In this document: positions 36,501 through 48,000 of the stretch, one piece after another
Position numbering within the stretch: the first letter of the stretch is position 1
Layout of the letters: each line of letters starts with the position of its first letter
From: Apteryx mantelli
Taxonomy: Eukaryota > Chordata > Aves > Apterygiformes > Apterygidae
NCBI RefSeq assembly: GCF_036417845.1
Contig: NC_089981.1
Location: forward strand, 23,022,001 to 23,086,000
Length of the DNA: 64,000 nucleotides
Reading direction: 5' to 3'
Translations under genes and position numbers: made by a program
Notes under the pieces: generated by a model
Databases searched by the model: none
The model's input: the letters and a program-made list of their open reading frames with translations, nothing else
Told to the model about the DNA's origin: nothing

Positions 36501-39500
36501 AAGTGTGAGTTGCTATGCATGTTCTTTCTGTTTGTAAGGCAAGATATTTAAAAAATCACCTCAGCAATAAATAGTAACAACAATTAATACAGTTGTATTC
36601 TTGGAGCCTTTCTCTGCAAGTGGAAGCAATCAAACAGGGCAGTGTGAGGAACATCCTGAGTGACAGGCAGCACTTTCCAACCACACTATTCTTGCTTGAT
36701 TTTGAAGTAAAGGATGGTGCTGCAGTCCATGGAAAGCAGAAACTTGCTTGCCCTTACACCTGCTTGGCTTCTTTGTCTGATTAGATTGGGTCAGGAGGAA
36801 GAACACCAAACTCTCATCCATTCTTTTCCTCTCTTATTCTGGCTGCAGAGCACATTCAGAGAGCAGGGGCTGGACTCAGCACCAGGCTGGACTGTTCTGA
36901 ATGGCTAATCCTTACTCCTGTTTTGACAGATAGCATATGGAGAACACCGTGACAGGATAATATAACACATAGGGATTTGCAGCAAAGAAGAAAGAAATGT
37001 TGAGATTTTCTGAGCCAGTGTAGTGTACAGGCTCTCATGTTATGTGATGCAGCCACAGTTACATAGCTCACAGCCCTCTTCTCCGTGGCTGTGGAAGCCT
37101 TTATGATGACTTACATACAGGACAATGCCTCGGTATTCAGAAAACCCTATTTTTGGAAGTGTTTGATGAAACAAGACTGTGTATGTAGAAAGAGGAATAA
37201 AACCAGAACGCTGATTCCCTGTCCCTGAGCAGACAGACATGCATTTAACAATCCCATGGTGATTTTTAAACATTAAAGAGAAACTCCAAATTTGCAGTAA
37301 AAATGAGTAAGGAAAAAAAAAAGACTGATACAGAAATAGTTGGAGGGTAAAAAGGCTTATAGGTGCTCCTACAGCATCTAGGTGTGCTAAGAGCAGACTG
37401 GGAGTACGTGGATGAAATCCTAGAAGATCTCCAAAAAAACTTGCAAACCACAAATATGTCATCTACAAAAGGTGTATTTTCAGTGTGTGTACTCAAGAAT
37501 CTGGAGAAACAATAGATTGCTGTATTGGCAAACCACACAAAATGATTGATTGCTATGACTGTCAAACTTCAGAAAATAATTGAATTCACGATGGATTACC
37601 TTGCTCAAAAGTGCAATGAAATTTTGGAGCCAGGTCATTCACTGACCTGGGCCTCTGTGAGGGCCATAGGAGTGCCAAGGCTGGAGCAAGGGCGGGAGTT
37701 GATATGTGTGGCCAGTGCAGGGGGAGAGGAAATCACAGCAGCTCTGCCTTAGGTGGGTTTGAAGTACTGTCAAAGCCCTTCTTGACTAACAGGGTAGAAA
37801 AGAATATCACAGAGGAGAGAGGCCAGAGGAACCACACTGTGGATGTGTGCACTGATCAAACATCCCCAAACATAGACTCTGTTGTGCACTTGGTAACCCA
37901 CAACAAAACTATCTATGTTGTGCCTTTATTTGCAAACTGGGGATCCTCCAGGAGTCAGTCTGTACAAGACTTTCCTCAACTCTCTATGGGCAGTAGAGAA
38001 AGGAAGAGAGAGCAGATGGGCCATGAATTGAAAAATATGGAATTGTTGCTTGTGTGCACAGCATGGATGCCCAGAGTGTTTCCAGTGATCTAAAGAACAA
38101 GGCAGACAAGGAGGTAAGGGGTGACAGGCCTGACTTCTTATGCAGAAGTTCAGCTGAGTTTTTAGATTCTGTCAGTGCTATAGACAGGAGTCAAACTGAA
38201 AGCCTGGTCCCTGCATGCAGTTTTCAAGCTGAACTTAAAGTTACCTTTCAGTACTGACATAAACTTATTCTGTCACAGGTTGTGGGTACGTGCAGCACTA
38301 ATGAGCACACTCAAATCTGGACAGTTTTTGGTGAAGTACAGAAATGATTCATCAAGTAGCATCAGGAAAGCCTCACAGTACAAGGAAAAATACACCAAAA
38401 TGTGTTCAATGGCAAATTCTGAAGTAGAAAAACAAATGCAAATGAAAACCTGAGAGTACCTTGGAAAAAAATCATGAAAATGATGTGTATAAAGGGCTAT
38501 ATGCAATTACTGAGGCAAGAGAAACAATTATGCCAAAGCTTGTGGAGAAGAAAGACAAAGGGAAAATAGACCATATCTAAGTCACCATCCATGGTTCAAA
38601 GAATCAGATTTTGCTCAGGTGTGATATTAGTATCCCACAGAATAAAGACAGCAACATAAGCTATACTTTCGCTGAACTAAATCCAGGCATGAACCACTCA
38701 CGCACATACATTTTCTCAACTGAAAAAATAGTACCCAAAAACCAAAAGCCTAAAATGCCAAGACAAGGCATTGCAGCTTCCTGGCAGCAAAGCCATTAAA
38801 AGATTATCAAGATATTTTTGCAGGACTGGGAATAGATAAAAAAAAGATTCAGACAGTACAGCTGAGTACTCATAGCATTAAAACCCAAGAGTAAGAGTCA
38901 AGGAGAGAAAGAAGGTGTTGAGCTCACTTTGGATACATATTGACCACATAGAAGCTAAACAGGCAATACACCTGAAAAGAGCTCCTGCACTGAAGCAGAG
39001 AGCTAGCTACCGAATGCAACATTATGAGACTTGACCAGAAAGACTTACTAAATTTGAAAACCACAAGGTGAATGAGTACATTTTGTTACTTCAATTTGAA
39101 GTGCAGAAGAAGCCATTGCTATCAAGGTATTAGGTATGAGTTTCATTTATTTTTCCTGCATCTTTCTTTCCCCTTAGTTAAGGTGAGCAGAGTGAGAACT
39201 GAGCTCTTTCTTGCCTGTCAGTATTTCAAAATTCCAGTTATAGACTCCTTTTCTAAAGCCTTTAAAACACAAGCAAGAAAAGGGAAGACATCATAACTGT
39301 ACTTAAGGTATCTCTCTGCAATTAATGAGCTATGACTACTGTCATGGACAAATCAGCCAAGTTACTTCATTTCCTCCATGCTTCACTAGTCTCAGTTCTC
39401 ACTTGTTTCCCAAGGGAATGATCTAATCTCCACAGGAAGAGTTTTCTTCCACTTCCCATATTTATCTTGCATAAGCAGCTCTAAAGCTCATTTGGAGTCT

Positions 39501-42500
39501 GTCAGTACTACTGTAACAGACTACAGAATGGTAAGAAACATATACAATATGCAGCTCATATAGCATTCACTGTAAGATTTTTAACATTCTCCCCAAAATG
39601 CTTTTCACCATGAGGCTGCGCACAGCTTTGTTTTCCCTCTGAGTTTTCTCAAGTGGTGTGACATTATACTAACCAGGCAAAAGACTGCATCACCTATTCC
39701 AAGAACCAGCAAAGGGTACCTATGGCCAGAGAGTATGTCCACCATATTCTTCCACAGTGGCAGTGCATATATTTACTAAGGGGAAGTCAACAGACTATTT
39801 AGAAAAGGGTGGAGAGCAAGCATGAATCCCTGGGTAGGGCTGGGAAGCACAAACTCTGGTTAGTCAGCTGTAGATCAACAGTAGGAGAGAATTATGGAGC
39901 CTATCAGAGAAAGGTGAAAATAATGTAAGCAGGACAAGCCAAGGAGAGCAACTAGGTCTGGTAAAAGCCAGGTGGGAAGGGTGTGCCGGATCCTCTGCTT
40001 AAGTTAATACCAACTCATTTTACGTTAATTGCAGCACCTGATTGTCACTTTCATTACTCTCCACACCACAATAAATATTCTCTTCTTTTGACTCACCCAG
40101 CTATTCACTCCTTTTCCCAATCCACATAGCAAGTAAGGACTTCACAGGTCTATAGCACAGACAACATTACTGAGGCCCCAGATATCCCTGGTTTGTCATG
40201 CTTGTGAGGAGGCAACAATTCTCAACACTAGTAGACCTGTAATCTGAACACAGAAGAAAGCTGAATTCTGGTTTCATCAGTAGCCTTAATATTACCACTT
40301 CCTAATTTCTGAGTGCTCACCTTTGCCACCCTAGTATTGCATGATCTATTTTCAGGTTTTAGTGATAATATTTATAGGATTTACGATATCCACATTTTTA
40401 GTGAAATTTGAACTTTTACATAAAATCGCTATAATCAATGTCTCTTATTTTGTCTCTTCTTCTTTGTAAGAAGTCAAGAAGAAAAGGCACAGTTGGAAAG
40501 ATTATATCCATTGTCAGAGTTATGGGTCAAATAACATGCTATATTGGACTTACTGTTACAAGAGCTACTGCTAGTGACCAATCCTCTAGTACAGGTTTTT
40601 GATATGAGATCAAAATATAACAGTCAGAAGAGTATAGGCCAGATCCTTAGTTCTTTTAATTCGTCTCCATTAACCTCCTATAAAATGGGCTAGTATATAC
40701 CAACTCTCCAGATCTATCCTAAGTTAATTTCCATGTTATTTGACATTGAGCTGCCAGGGTAAACTGCATTTCACAAAGCATTAAAAACTGAGAAAAACAG
40801 ATGAAAGTGCAGGAAAGAAATGAAAATGCTTTCAATACTTCATCACTGAATATTCCCTCCCACAAACACAAGTGCTTTGTTTTAATGCCATTGGATACCA
40901 TAAATATGGACCGTTAGCAGCTGCATGGTGTACATTAACAATAAAGACAGGTGCTTAACTTTCTGTTATTAAAACACTTTAAAACTTGCTTCTGGGATTT
41001 CTTTCTCCCTGTACAATTGGAAAAGTGAACTTGCTCCTTCCTGCCCAGAGAAGTAGGTTCTTCTCACCGTCATATCTGTGAGATTCCCAATTCCTCCATC
41101 TGCTTCTCTTTTTAATCTACAACAACCACTTGGAGCAACCATCCCTGTTACTAATAAACACCTTTAATTAAATCCTTTTGTTTTTTGCAATAATCTCAAG
41201 TTGATCTACAAATGTGGTTCCCCCAGCAATCAGTCAGCTCTCACATCCTGATAACTTTTTAAATTTAGTAGGCCGTCTTATGGAGTAACCCAAATTTCTT
41301 CTATACCTGTTTTGCTATTTAGCAATTGTTCACTCACTCCCCGTGGTGGAAAGGGAGGAAGAGAAAGAGGTCGGAAAAACCTGAATGCTGGAACACCTAC
41401 TGCTCTTTGGAGACCAGTGCAGTAGCAATCATAGCAATTGCAGATTAGGTGGAGTTTTGAGTAAAATAGATGAACAACATCTTTTGAAGAACACCTACAA
41501 AGACAACTTTCACAACACCTATACAATGCAGATCACTTTTAAATGCTTGCTGAAGTAGCATATTCAAGGTTTATATGTATTGCTCTAGTCACAAAGAGTT
41601 ATGATGAACAAAGACTAAAAACTGCCTAAGAAGAAAAAAGAAGTGCTTGATACCATCATGCTGCTTAGCAGCAACTCTATTGAAAGAGACAGGTCAAAAG
41701 AAAAAACAGTCTTGACTCTACCCCAGGTAGTGAAACCTTCCTCACCTTCCCCAGCTGAGTATTGAGACCACTAATTTCATCCTCAGAAAATTCCTCCCTT
41801 TAAAGGCTGTCTCTCACTCTGTTACACCTGGTAAGAAGCCTCTCTAGGTGTTTTAAAGAAACAGAAGACAATTCTGATCTGTTACTCCCCTTATGCAGAG
41901 GTGAGGCGTAACTGAGATGGGAAGCAAGGTCTTGTCCCTGTGCTGGGGGGCCTTACAAAGTGAGCAAAGATGAGCAGCATTCATTGTACCTTTGAAAGTT
42001 CTTTTTTTCCTGCCTTTAACTCTTTTAAATATTTCTCTTCCTGGCTGAGATGCTGGACCACACCAGGGTAAAATAAATACAAAAATAAGACAATGCACAA
42101 GACACAGGACACTGTATAATATGGTCTCTGCCCTGTATTTTTATGAATGTTTTTATCTTCATGCTAGAAAGACATGACGATCACCACCTTTTCCACTACA
42201 CTGGCTTTTAATGCCACTCAATACTATTAACATTATCTTATGAAGTACAAGGACCTAAACCACTCCCAGGAATACCTTTCCTTGAATGCCATCAACTTCT
42301 GTGTTCTTAAATAAAATCTTCTGTTCATGAATGCTGTACTTACATATTCTCATGATTTTCTGCATTTTTGGCTTTGCTCCAACAGATGTCTAATGCCTGG
42401 AATTCTCTTTCTTAAGTGTTTGCAGTCTGCTTTACTGGAATAATTTTATAATTAGCTTTCAGAGATTAAAAAGAAAAGGATCCACTGCTCAGCTGCGCAG

Positions 42501-43940
42501 GGCACGTCAAGTATGACGAAGAAAACTCTGCCACTTCTGAGCATTATGTGTAGCCCATTGCTATTGGTATATGCACAGAAGTAGCTGAAAGCCTAGCTTG
42601 TTGCACAGCTTGTTTAATTGCTTAAGTGAGACCGGTGTATATTTATTTAAAACATCTAACTGGTCACGTAAACAAGATATCATTTGCTTTCTCTATGTAC
42701 AGGTGAATTTACATTCATTACGAGTACTGGCACAGAATAAAACAACATTCTACGGGCAGGAAATCCAGTCTTTTCTTTTCTCCTGGTTTTCTGAACCATG
42801 AAGATATAAATCTAGGGTGTGTAAACAGCTTACTACAGATTCTGAAGATGTAACTTCATTAAACATCCTGGATATTTTGATAGGGATCATGTTCTGTGCT
42901 ATAGCAGCCTAATATGTTGACCTGAGTACCCTAACCTTGCCACAGTAAACTACCACTGAGTTCAATCCGAAAATTAAATTCAGGTAACACTCCAGAAAGG
43001 TACTCTTTTTGGTTTATTTTATAATAATAAAAGGAGTGTGAATCCAATATATTCAGTGTTAAGCAAAAGTGGAAATAGGGGCAGTAAATGGACTGGAAAA
43101 GACTGACACAATTCATTCAGGAACAACTGAACTGAATATGCTGTTATATTCCCCTGTTCTTTTAGGGAAATATTTTTTAATTTATAATTGCAGGCTAGGA
43201 TTTTGATAGGAGCCCAAGTGAATTGGGCATCTAGCTGTGATCACATTTTGTCTTCAGGACACCTAACTGTCTCCTTCACCTGTTTCAGCAGTAATGACAA
43301 ACATCAGTAGTTCCAAAATTCAGCAGGAGGCTTCAAGAATGCCAGAGATCACTGATCTGAATCTTTCTAAATGTGCAGAAGATAAAACTGCCCCATTTTA
43401 CTCAAAATATGTCATTTCTGCCTCTCTACACATCTTGATATGCATGATTTTTTTTTCTTGCTACTTACTTCTCCTGGCAACCTCTGCTCCCCAGTCACAT
43501 CTCCCAGGTGCCTTGCGCTAACTCCCCCACCAAGCAGCAGTCCTCTTGTTCCATTTTTTACGGTGAAGATTTTTGGATCCATCAGCCACCTTCATTCTTG
43601 TAAACTAGGAGGAGGCTGAAGATGAACTGAGGGCAAATGCATACAGTGATGTGTATACCAAGTGCTGGACTGTGCACTTTTTTGCCAAACTTAACAGCAT
43701 TTTAAAAGAATGGTATCATTAACTTTGAACATTTTCATTCATCTTTAACCATCTTAATGAAAGACTTACAGTCTAAACTAGTTGTCTATTCACCTTGGAA
43801 AGAGAGAAATCTGCACGGAGCAACTCATCCTACCAACCTTTGATACCAACCTAAAACAGAAGGATAAAAGGACATAAAGTAGCAACCCTGGCTGTGTTTT
43901 ATGAAGTATACATTCATTTATGCTTTTGAAATGATAACCC
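27567..43940. other. Intergenic spacer, 3' portion
   Basis: About 16 kb without a recognisable gene. Just after the polypyrimidine tract are two sequences resembling 3' splice sites (CTCTTGCAG at 27589 and TTCCTTGTAG at 27784). Several open stretches of 60-180 codons occur, for example around 35.0-35.9 kb and 37.0-38.2 kb. They overlap on both strands, lack domain motifs and look like chance ORFs. Confidence 0.55.
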
Positions 43941-43946
43941 CGTAAA

Positions 43947-44279
43947 ATGAGAAAAAGCTTACTTTCAGAAAAAAAGAATGTGCTAAACACATTTACTGGC
44001 AGACCTTATATGCATAATTTGTTGCCTGTTTCTCCAAACTGTAGTCCTCATGACTCAATGGATATGAATAGAGTTACCAGGGATGATGCTCAAATAATAC
44101 GATCGTTGTCAGAGGTCATTATCAGTCTAACTTTTCTCTCCCACAAAGCTGGTGTAAGGCTGGCTGACTTGTCAGAAATTACTCCTGATATTTTCTATCA
44201 GAGGCAAAATCAGATTCGGAGGAGAATTCAGAAGCAGATTTCAATGTTTGAGCCCATCTTTAATAAACACAAGATATAA
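43947..44279 (+). CDS. Unidentified 110-codon ORF, possible terminal exon or retrocopy
   Basis: I do not recognise this protein. The ORF is 110 codons ending in TAA. Its second half is hydrophilic and helix-prone: a DMNRVTRDDAQIIRSLSEVI stretch, then a Lys/Arg-rich RRRIQKQISMFEPIF end. Residue use looks more protein-like than other spacer ORFs, and ACTTTCAG at 43961-43968 could be a 3' splice site opening the frame inside it. It lies about 690 bp upstream of the next mucin ATG. It could be a last exon of an unknown gene, a retrocopy, or chance. Confidence 0.3.
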   Translation: MRKSLLSEKKNVLNTFTGRPYMHNLLPVSPNCSPHDSMDMNRVTRDDAQIIRSLSEVIISLTFLSHKAGVRLADLSEITPDIFYQRQNQIRRRIQKQISMFEPIFNKHKI

Positions 44280-44749
44280 TCTGGATAAAGCTGGATTAAT
44301 GTTCGTCAGAACAGTCCCTGATGCTTGCTAGTGCCACACGGAGGGGTTTTCACAGCATGCACTCAGTGTGACTGAATGATAGTGCAGGACCTTTCAAGGG
44401 TATTAGTCTGTTCTTTTTACAAAAAGATTAGCTGCACCAAGAGGCACAGAGTGACTTCCTATTGCTGTGTCCCCACACATGAAGTACTCCACCTCTCCTC
44501 AGATTTAAGAACCTGTTTTTTTGCCAAGGAGGTGCCTAGCATCACTTCCAGTATTGAACAACTTTGAATAGTTACTTGCATGCTACCTGCATAACTGCAA
44601 AGCAACACCAAATTCAATTTGTTCCAAGACCTGTTGTTAGTCCTGTCGTTAGTGGAGGAGGAGCTGTGTTTTATTTCCAGTCAAGTTATGTTTCTTTATT
44701 AGACTGAATCTTAAAAATATATACATACATACATGTATTTACTCCTCCC

Positions 44750-44920
44750 AAAATGCAAATACCATTGGCCAGTTGCTGAGGAAGAAAGAGCATCCTCTGT
44801 TTACCTATTCATCTGCTAAAATCCCCCAAACCCCACCTTTCTAGACTCTCTGAATCAATCCGGGAGTGATGCCAAAGTCATCTACTATATAAGACCAGGA
44901 GAGCACAGGTGAACTACTCC
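44750..44920 (+). promoter_or_regulatory. MUC5B: MUC5B core and proximal promoter
   Basis: TATATAAG at 44886-44893 is a TATA box, implying transcription start near 44915 and a 5'UTR of about 55 nt before the ATG at 44969. Upstream lie an octamer ATGCAAAT (44753-44760), an inverted CCAAT box CCATTGG (44762-44768) and a forkhead core TGTTTAC (44798-44804). Forkhead factors are known mucin-gene regulators in airway epithelium; binding here is inferred from sequence only. Confidence 0.65.
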
Positions 44921-44968
44921 TTCTGACCAACCTTGGACCCGACATCCTTTTGCCAGACTCCACTCAAA

Positions 44969-45041
44969 ATGGGGTTTGGCAGGGGAATACGGGTACCAGA
45001 ATGGGCTTTCCTGTTAGCAGTTTGCTGTATCCATCAGATAA
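44969..45041 (+). CDS. MUC5B: MUC5B exon 1: signal peptide
   Basis: ATG at 44969 opens [20 protein letters not shown], with a short basic N-region and a hydrophobic [10 protein letters not shown] core typical of a secretory signal. The start is supported by the TATA box about 80 bp upstream. The donor is ATAA|GTAAGG (phase 1). A 4.1-kb first intron follows. Confidence 0.87.
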
Positions 45042-48000
45042 GTAAGGACTCATTCACTTCTCTTTTTTATGGGGAAAAGAAAAAATAGTCTATTTAGATC
45101 TATTAATTTATTTTAAAATTTGGACTTATTGTTTCACATCACCAATGTTTGCACTTAGATGAGATTTCTTTGTACTTTTAAATGAGATTTCTTTATACTT
45201 TTTATTTCAATTTTTGTTAAATATTAAATGTCTGCCTATCAGCTGGACTGATTTGATTTAATATTGCCTCAAGCCACTGTATATAACTACATTTGGAGGG
45301 TAGCCTTTAAAATTAAATAAGAAAGAACCATTATTCTTCTCTTAAAATGTTACTTTTTCAATATCGCTTATACCTTTCAAAATCATTTTATTTCTGTTGC
45401 ATTCTATATTAAGATTGATTTTGAATGTTATGTTTTTTTATGAAATTAAGATGCTGCATTTTCCAGTTGCTAGATCAGACCACTGGTCAGTCTTTTCCAG
45501 TATCTTGTCACCTGTCAGGAGCTAATACCAGATTCCGCAAGACTTCTTGCAACGTCCTTTGAAAAGAGAGATTAGAAGGAAGCTCTGTGATATTCTGTGG
45601 CAATGATTTTCACAAACTAATTGTAAACTGCTAATGCATTATATATTATATTTATATAAATTATTGGTTTTTAGTGTGAGAAGGGACTAGCAGATTATTT
45701 GATGCATGCAGTCCATTATTTTCTATGGTTTTTTCTCCTGACAGTGTTATATGCATCAGGGCTGATCTTGGCAGTTTTTATTAAGAGGGGTAGTCCTATT
45801 AAGTCAATGGGACCACTCAAATACAGATTACTTGCATGAGTACAAGCTTGCCAGCTCAGTCTCATTCATGTACAGTAATTACTTTGCCTATGTAAATTTA
45901 ACTTGTGTATTGTTTTCAAAACACTGGCAAGTGCAAATATAATTTTCAGTTACTTTATATTTCATGAAATAAGCACTAAAATACTGGTAAGTTGATTCAA
46001 GCACAAAATACAACAGTCAGAATGTAAGCTTACATTTAGAGTTATGCAATGTCAATCAACAGCATCCTTACCCATTCAGCTACAATGTCCTTGAATAAGA
46101 AAGTTACTTGTACTGTGTAATGCTAAACTGATAAATTGTTTTGGAAAATGAATAGAGGTTAGACCGAGTCCACCAAACTTCTCTTTGCTTGAATCACACT
46201 CTATGGAAAGTATTTCAGATGTCCTGGATGACTACAAAATATTGGCCTAATCCCATGCTACTTCCACAAACATTCTGTGCCTGACTCTATGTCTTAGAGT
46301 CAAATTCTAATTTATATAAATTGATTTTAATGATAATTGCATATGTGGACTGACAGCAGGATATAGACCTGGCAAGGTGCATCCAGAAATATTCTTAAGT
46401 ATTAGTTCAGGTCCCAAATACTCAAATAGTAAATTTCCTTGGACATTCTTGCAAGTAAGATTGTGATACTGAGAGGCACTTACTTTCATAATGATCAACA
46501 ATGTGCATTGTGCAATTGCTAAATAAACTAATGCAGCTAGAATTTCCTTGGAATGATATATTTGCTAAATGAACAAAAGCCCCTGCTATTTCCTTGAGAA
46601 AAATTAACAGAACAAAATACATGTATACACTCTTTCTGCTCTGTTACAAAAGTTCTCATGCTAGAATAAACAAACATTCGAAGTATTTTAAAGACTGTTG
46701 GCTTCTTATATGAATTCAGACTGGATCTATGCCTGTTGAGATTGCTATAGACATACTAGGTGAGAGCCAAAACTAGCCTATTACTAAGACTTGCAGAGGC
46801 ATTTGTTAGATTTTCTCACCTGATCAGTATCTATTATAATGATATGAATATATTTACCTGATGATATTATCTGTGATATTGAGAGACCAACAGAAAATGG
46901 ACAGCTGTCCCTGATGACAGCTACTTCTTTGTACATCACCAGTGGCCACACATAAAGGTAAATGAGAAAAGAGTAAAAGCTCAGGTCCGAAAAGAAAATT
47001 CTGTAGAAACTACAAGGGCTTCTAGAGGAGATTGTGAGGCTGCCCAGAGCCCTCTCCTCCAAAGCCAGCCATCTTCTGGGGGCTTCTCATCGAGTAGGAG
47101 CTTCAATCCCTTCAGACAGGTGTCTTCCACCTCTGGGATGGAGTATGCAACCTGCTGGCATTGTAGCATTTATGTTGGGAAAAAAAAAATCTCCCTTGCT
47201 CCAGTTATTTTTTCGGCAAAGGTAGTTGCCCACCTTTCATGCAGATATCTGGGCTGAGATTTGTCAGTGGAGGAAATACATGACAGTAGAGCTCAGCAAG
47301 GAACTCAAACACCAAACAGGAGCGGCGTTTGCAACACAGCTCTGCCTTCAGTGCTTCCCTCCCTCTGCCTATGTGACTCCCCATTCAATGAGCCAGGTTT
47401 TGGGGATCCGGTTTGAGTCTGTGACCCCTCCCCATCTATTGTATAAGGAAAGAAGGGGCTTAACTTAGGGCTAAATTACACAGACAGTTCCTCTGTGACT
47501 GTGAAATTGCCCAGATACCTAGAGCGCTCAGGTAGATAATCCTGATCAGGATCCAGATATTAGTCATTTCGCTGCCTAAATCCTCTGAGGATTTAGACTT
47601 AGCAAGGTGCTAGTACACGTTAGTAGACATGTTCCAGGCATGGTTATCACATGCTGGCAGGATCCAGTCCTTCACAAAATAAAGTTGTGACCGTTTTACT
47701 TTAATAGGAAACGCTCACCTTTTTTTACTTATAAAAGACAAGAACTTAGAGCACAAATCCCGGAGCTCAGGATTGGTTTTCTTCTAAGCCTGAAAGTGTT
47801 AAGGTCAATATTTCTTATCTCTCAAAAGTCCTTGCTACCACCTCTTCTTGCAACTCTGCCATGCACAGAGAAAAGCTCAAAACTCATGGGGTCAGAAGCA
47901 GAAGAGCCAGAAGGAGAAGCACACTAGGAGTGAGCAAACTCGTCTGAAAGACAGTTTATGTAGTTGATCCATTCACCATTTAACTGGAGGTACAGAAATA

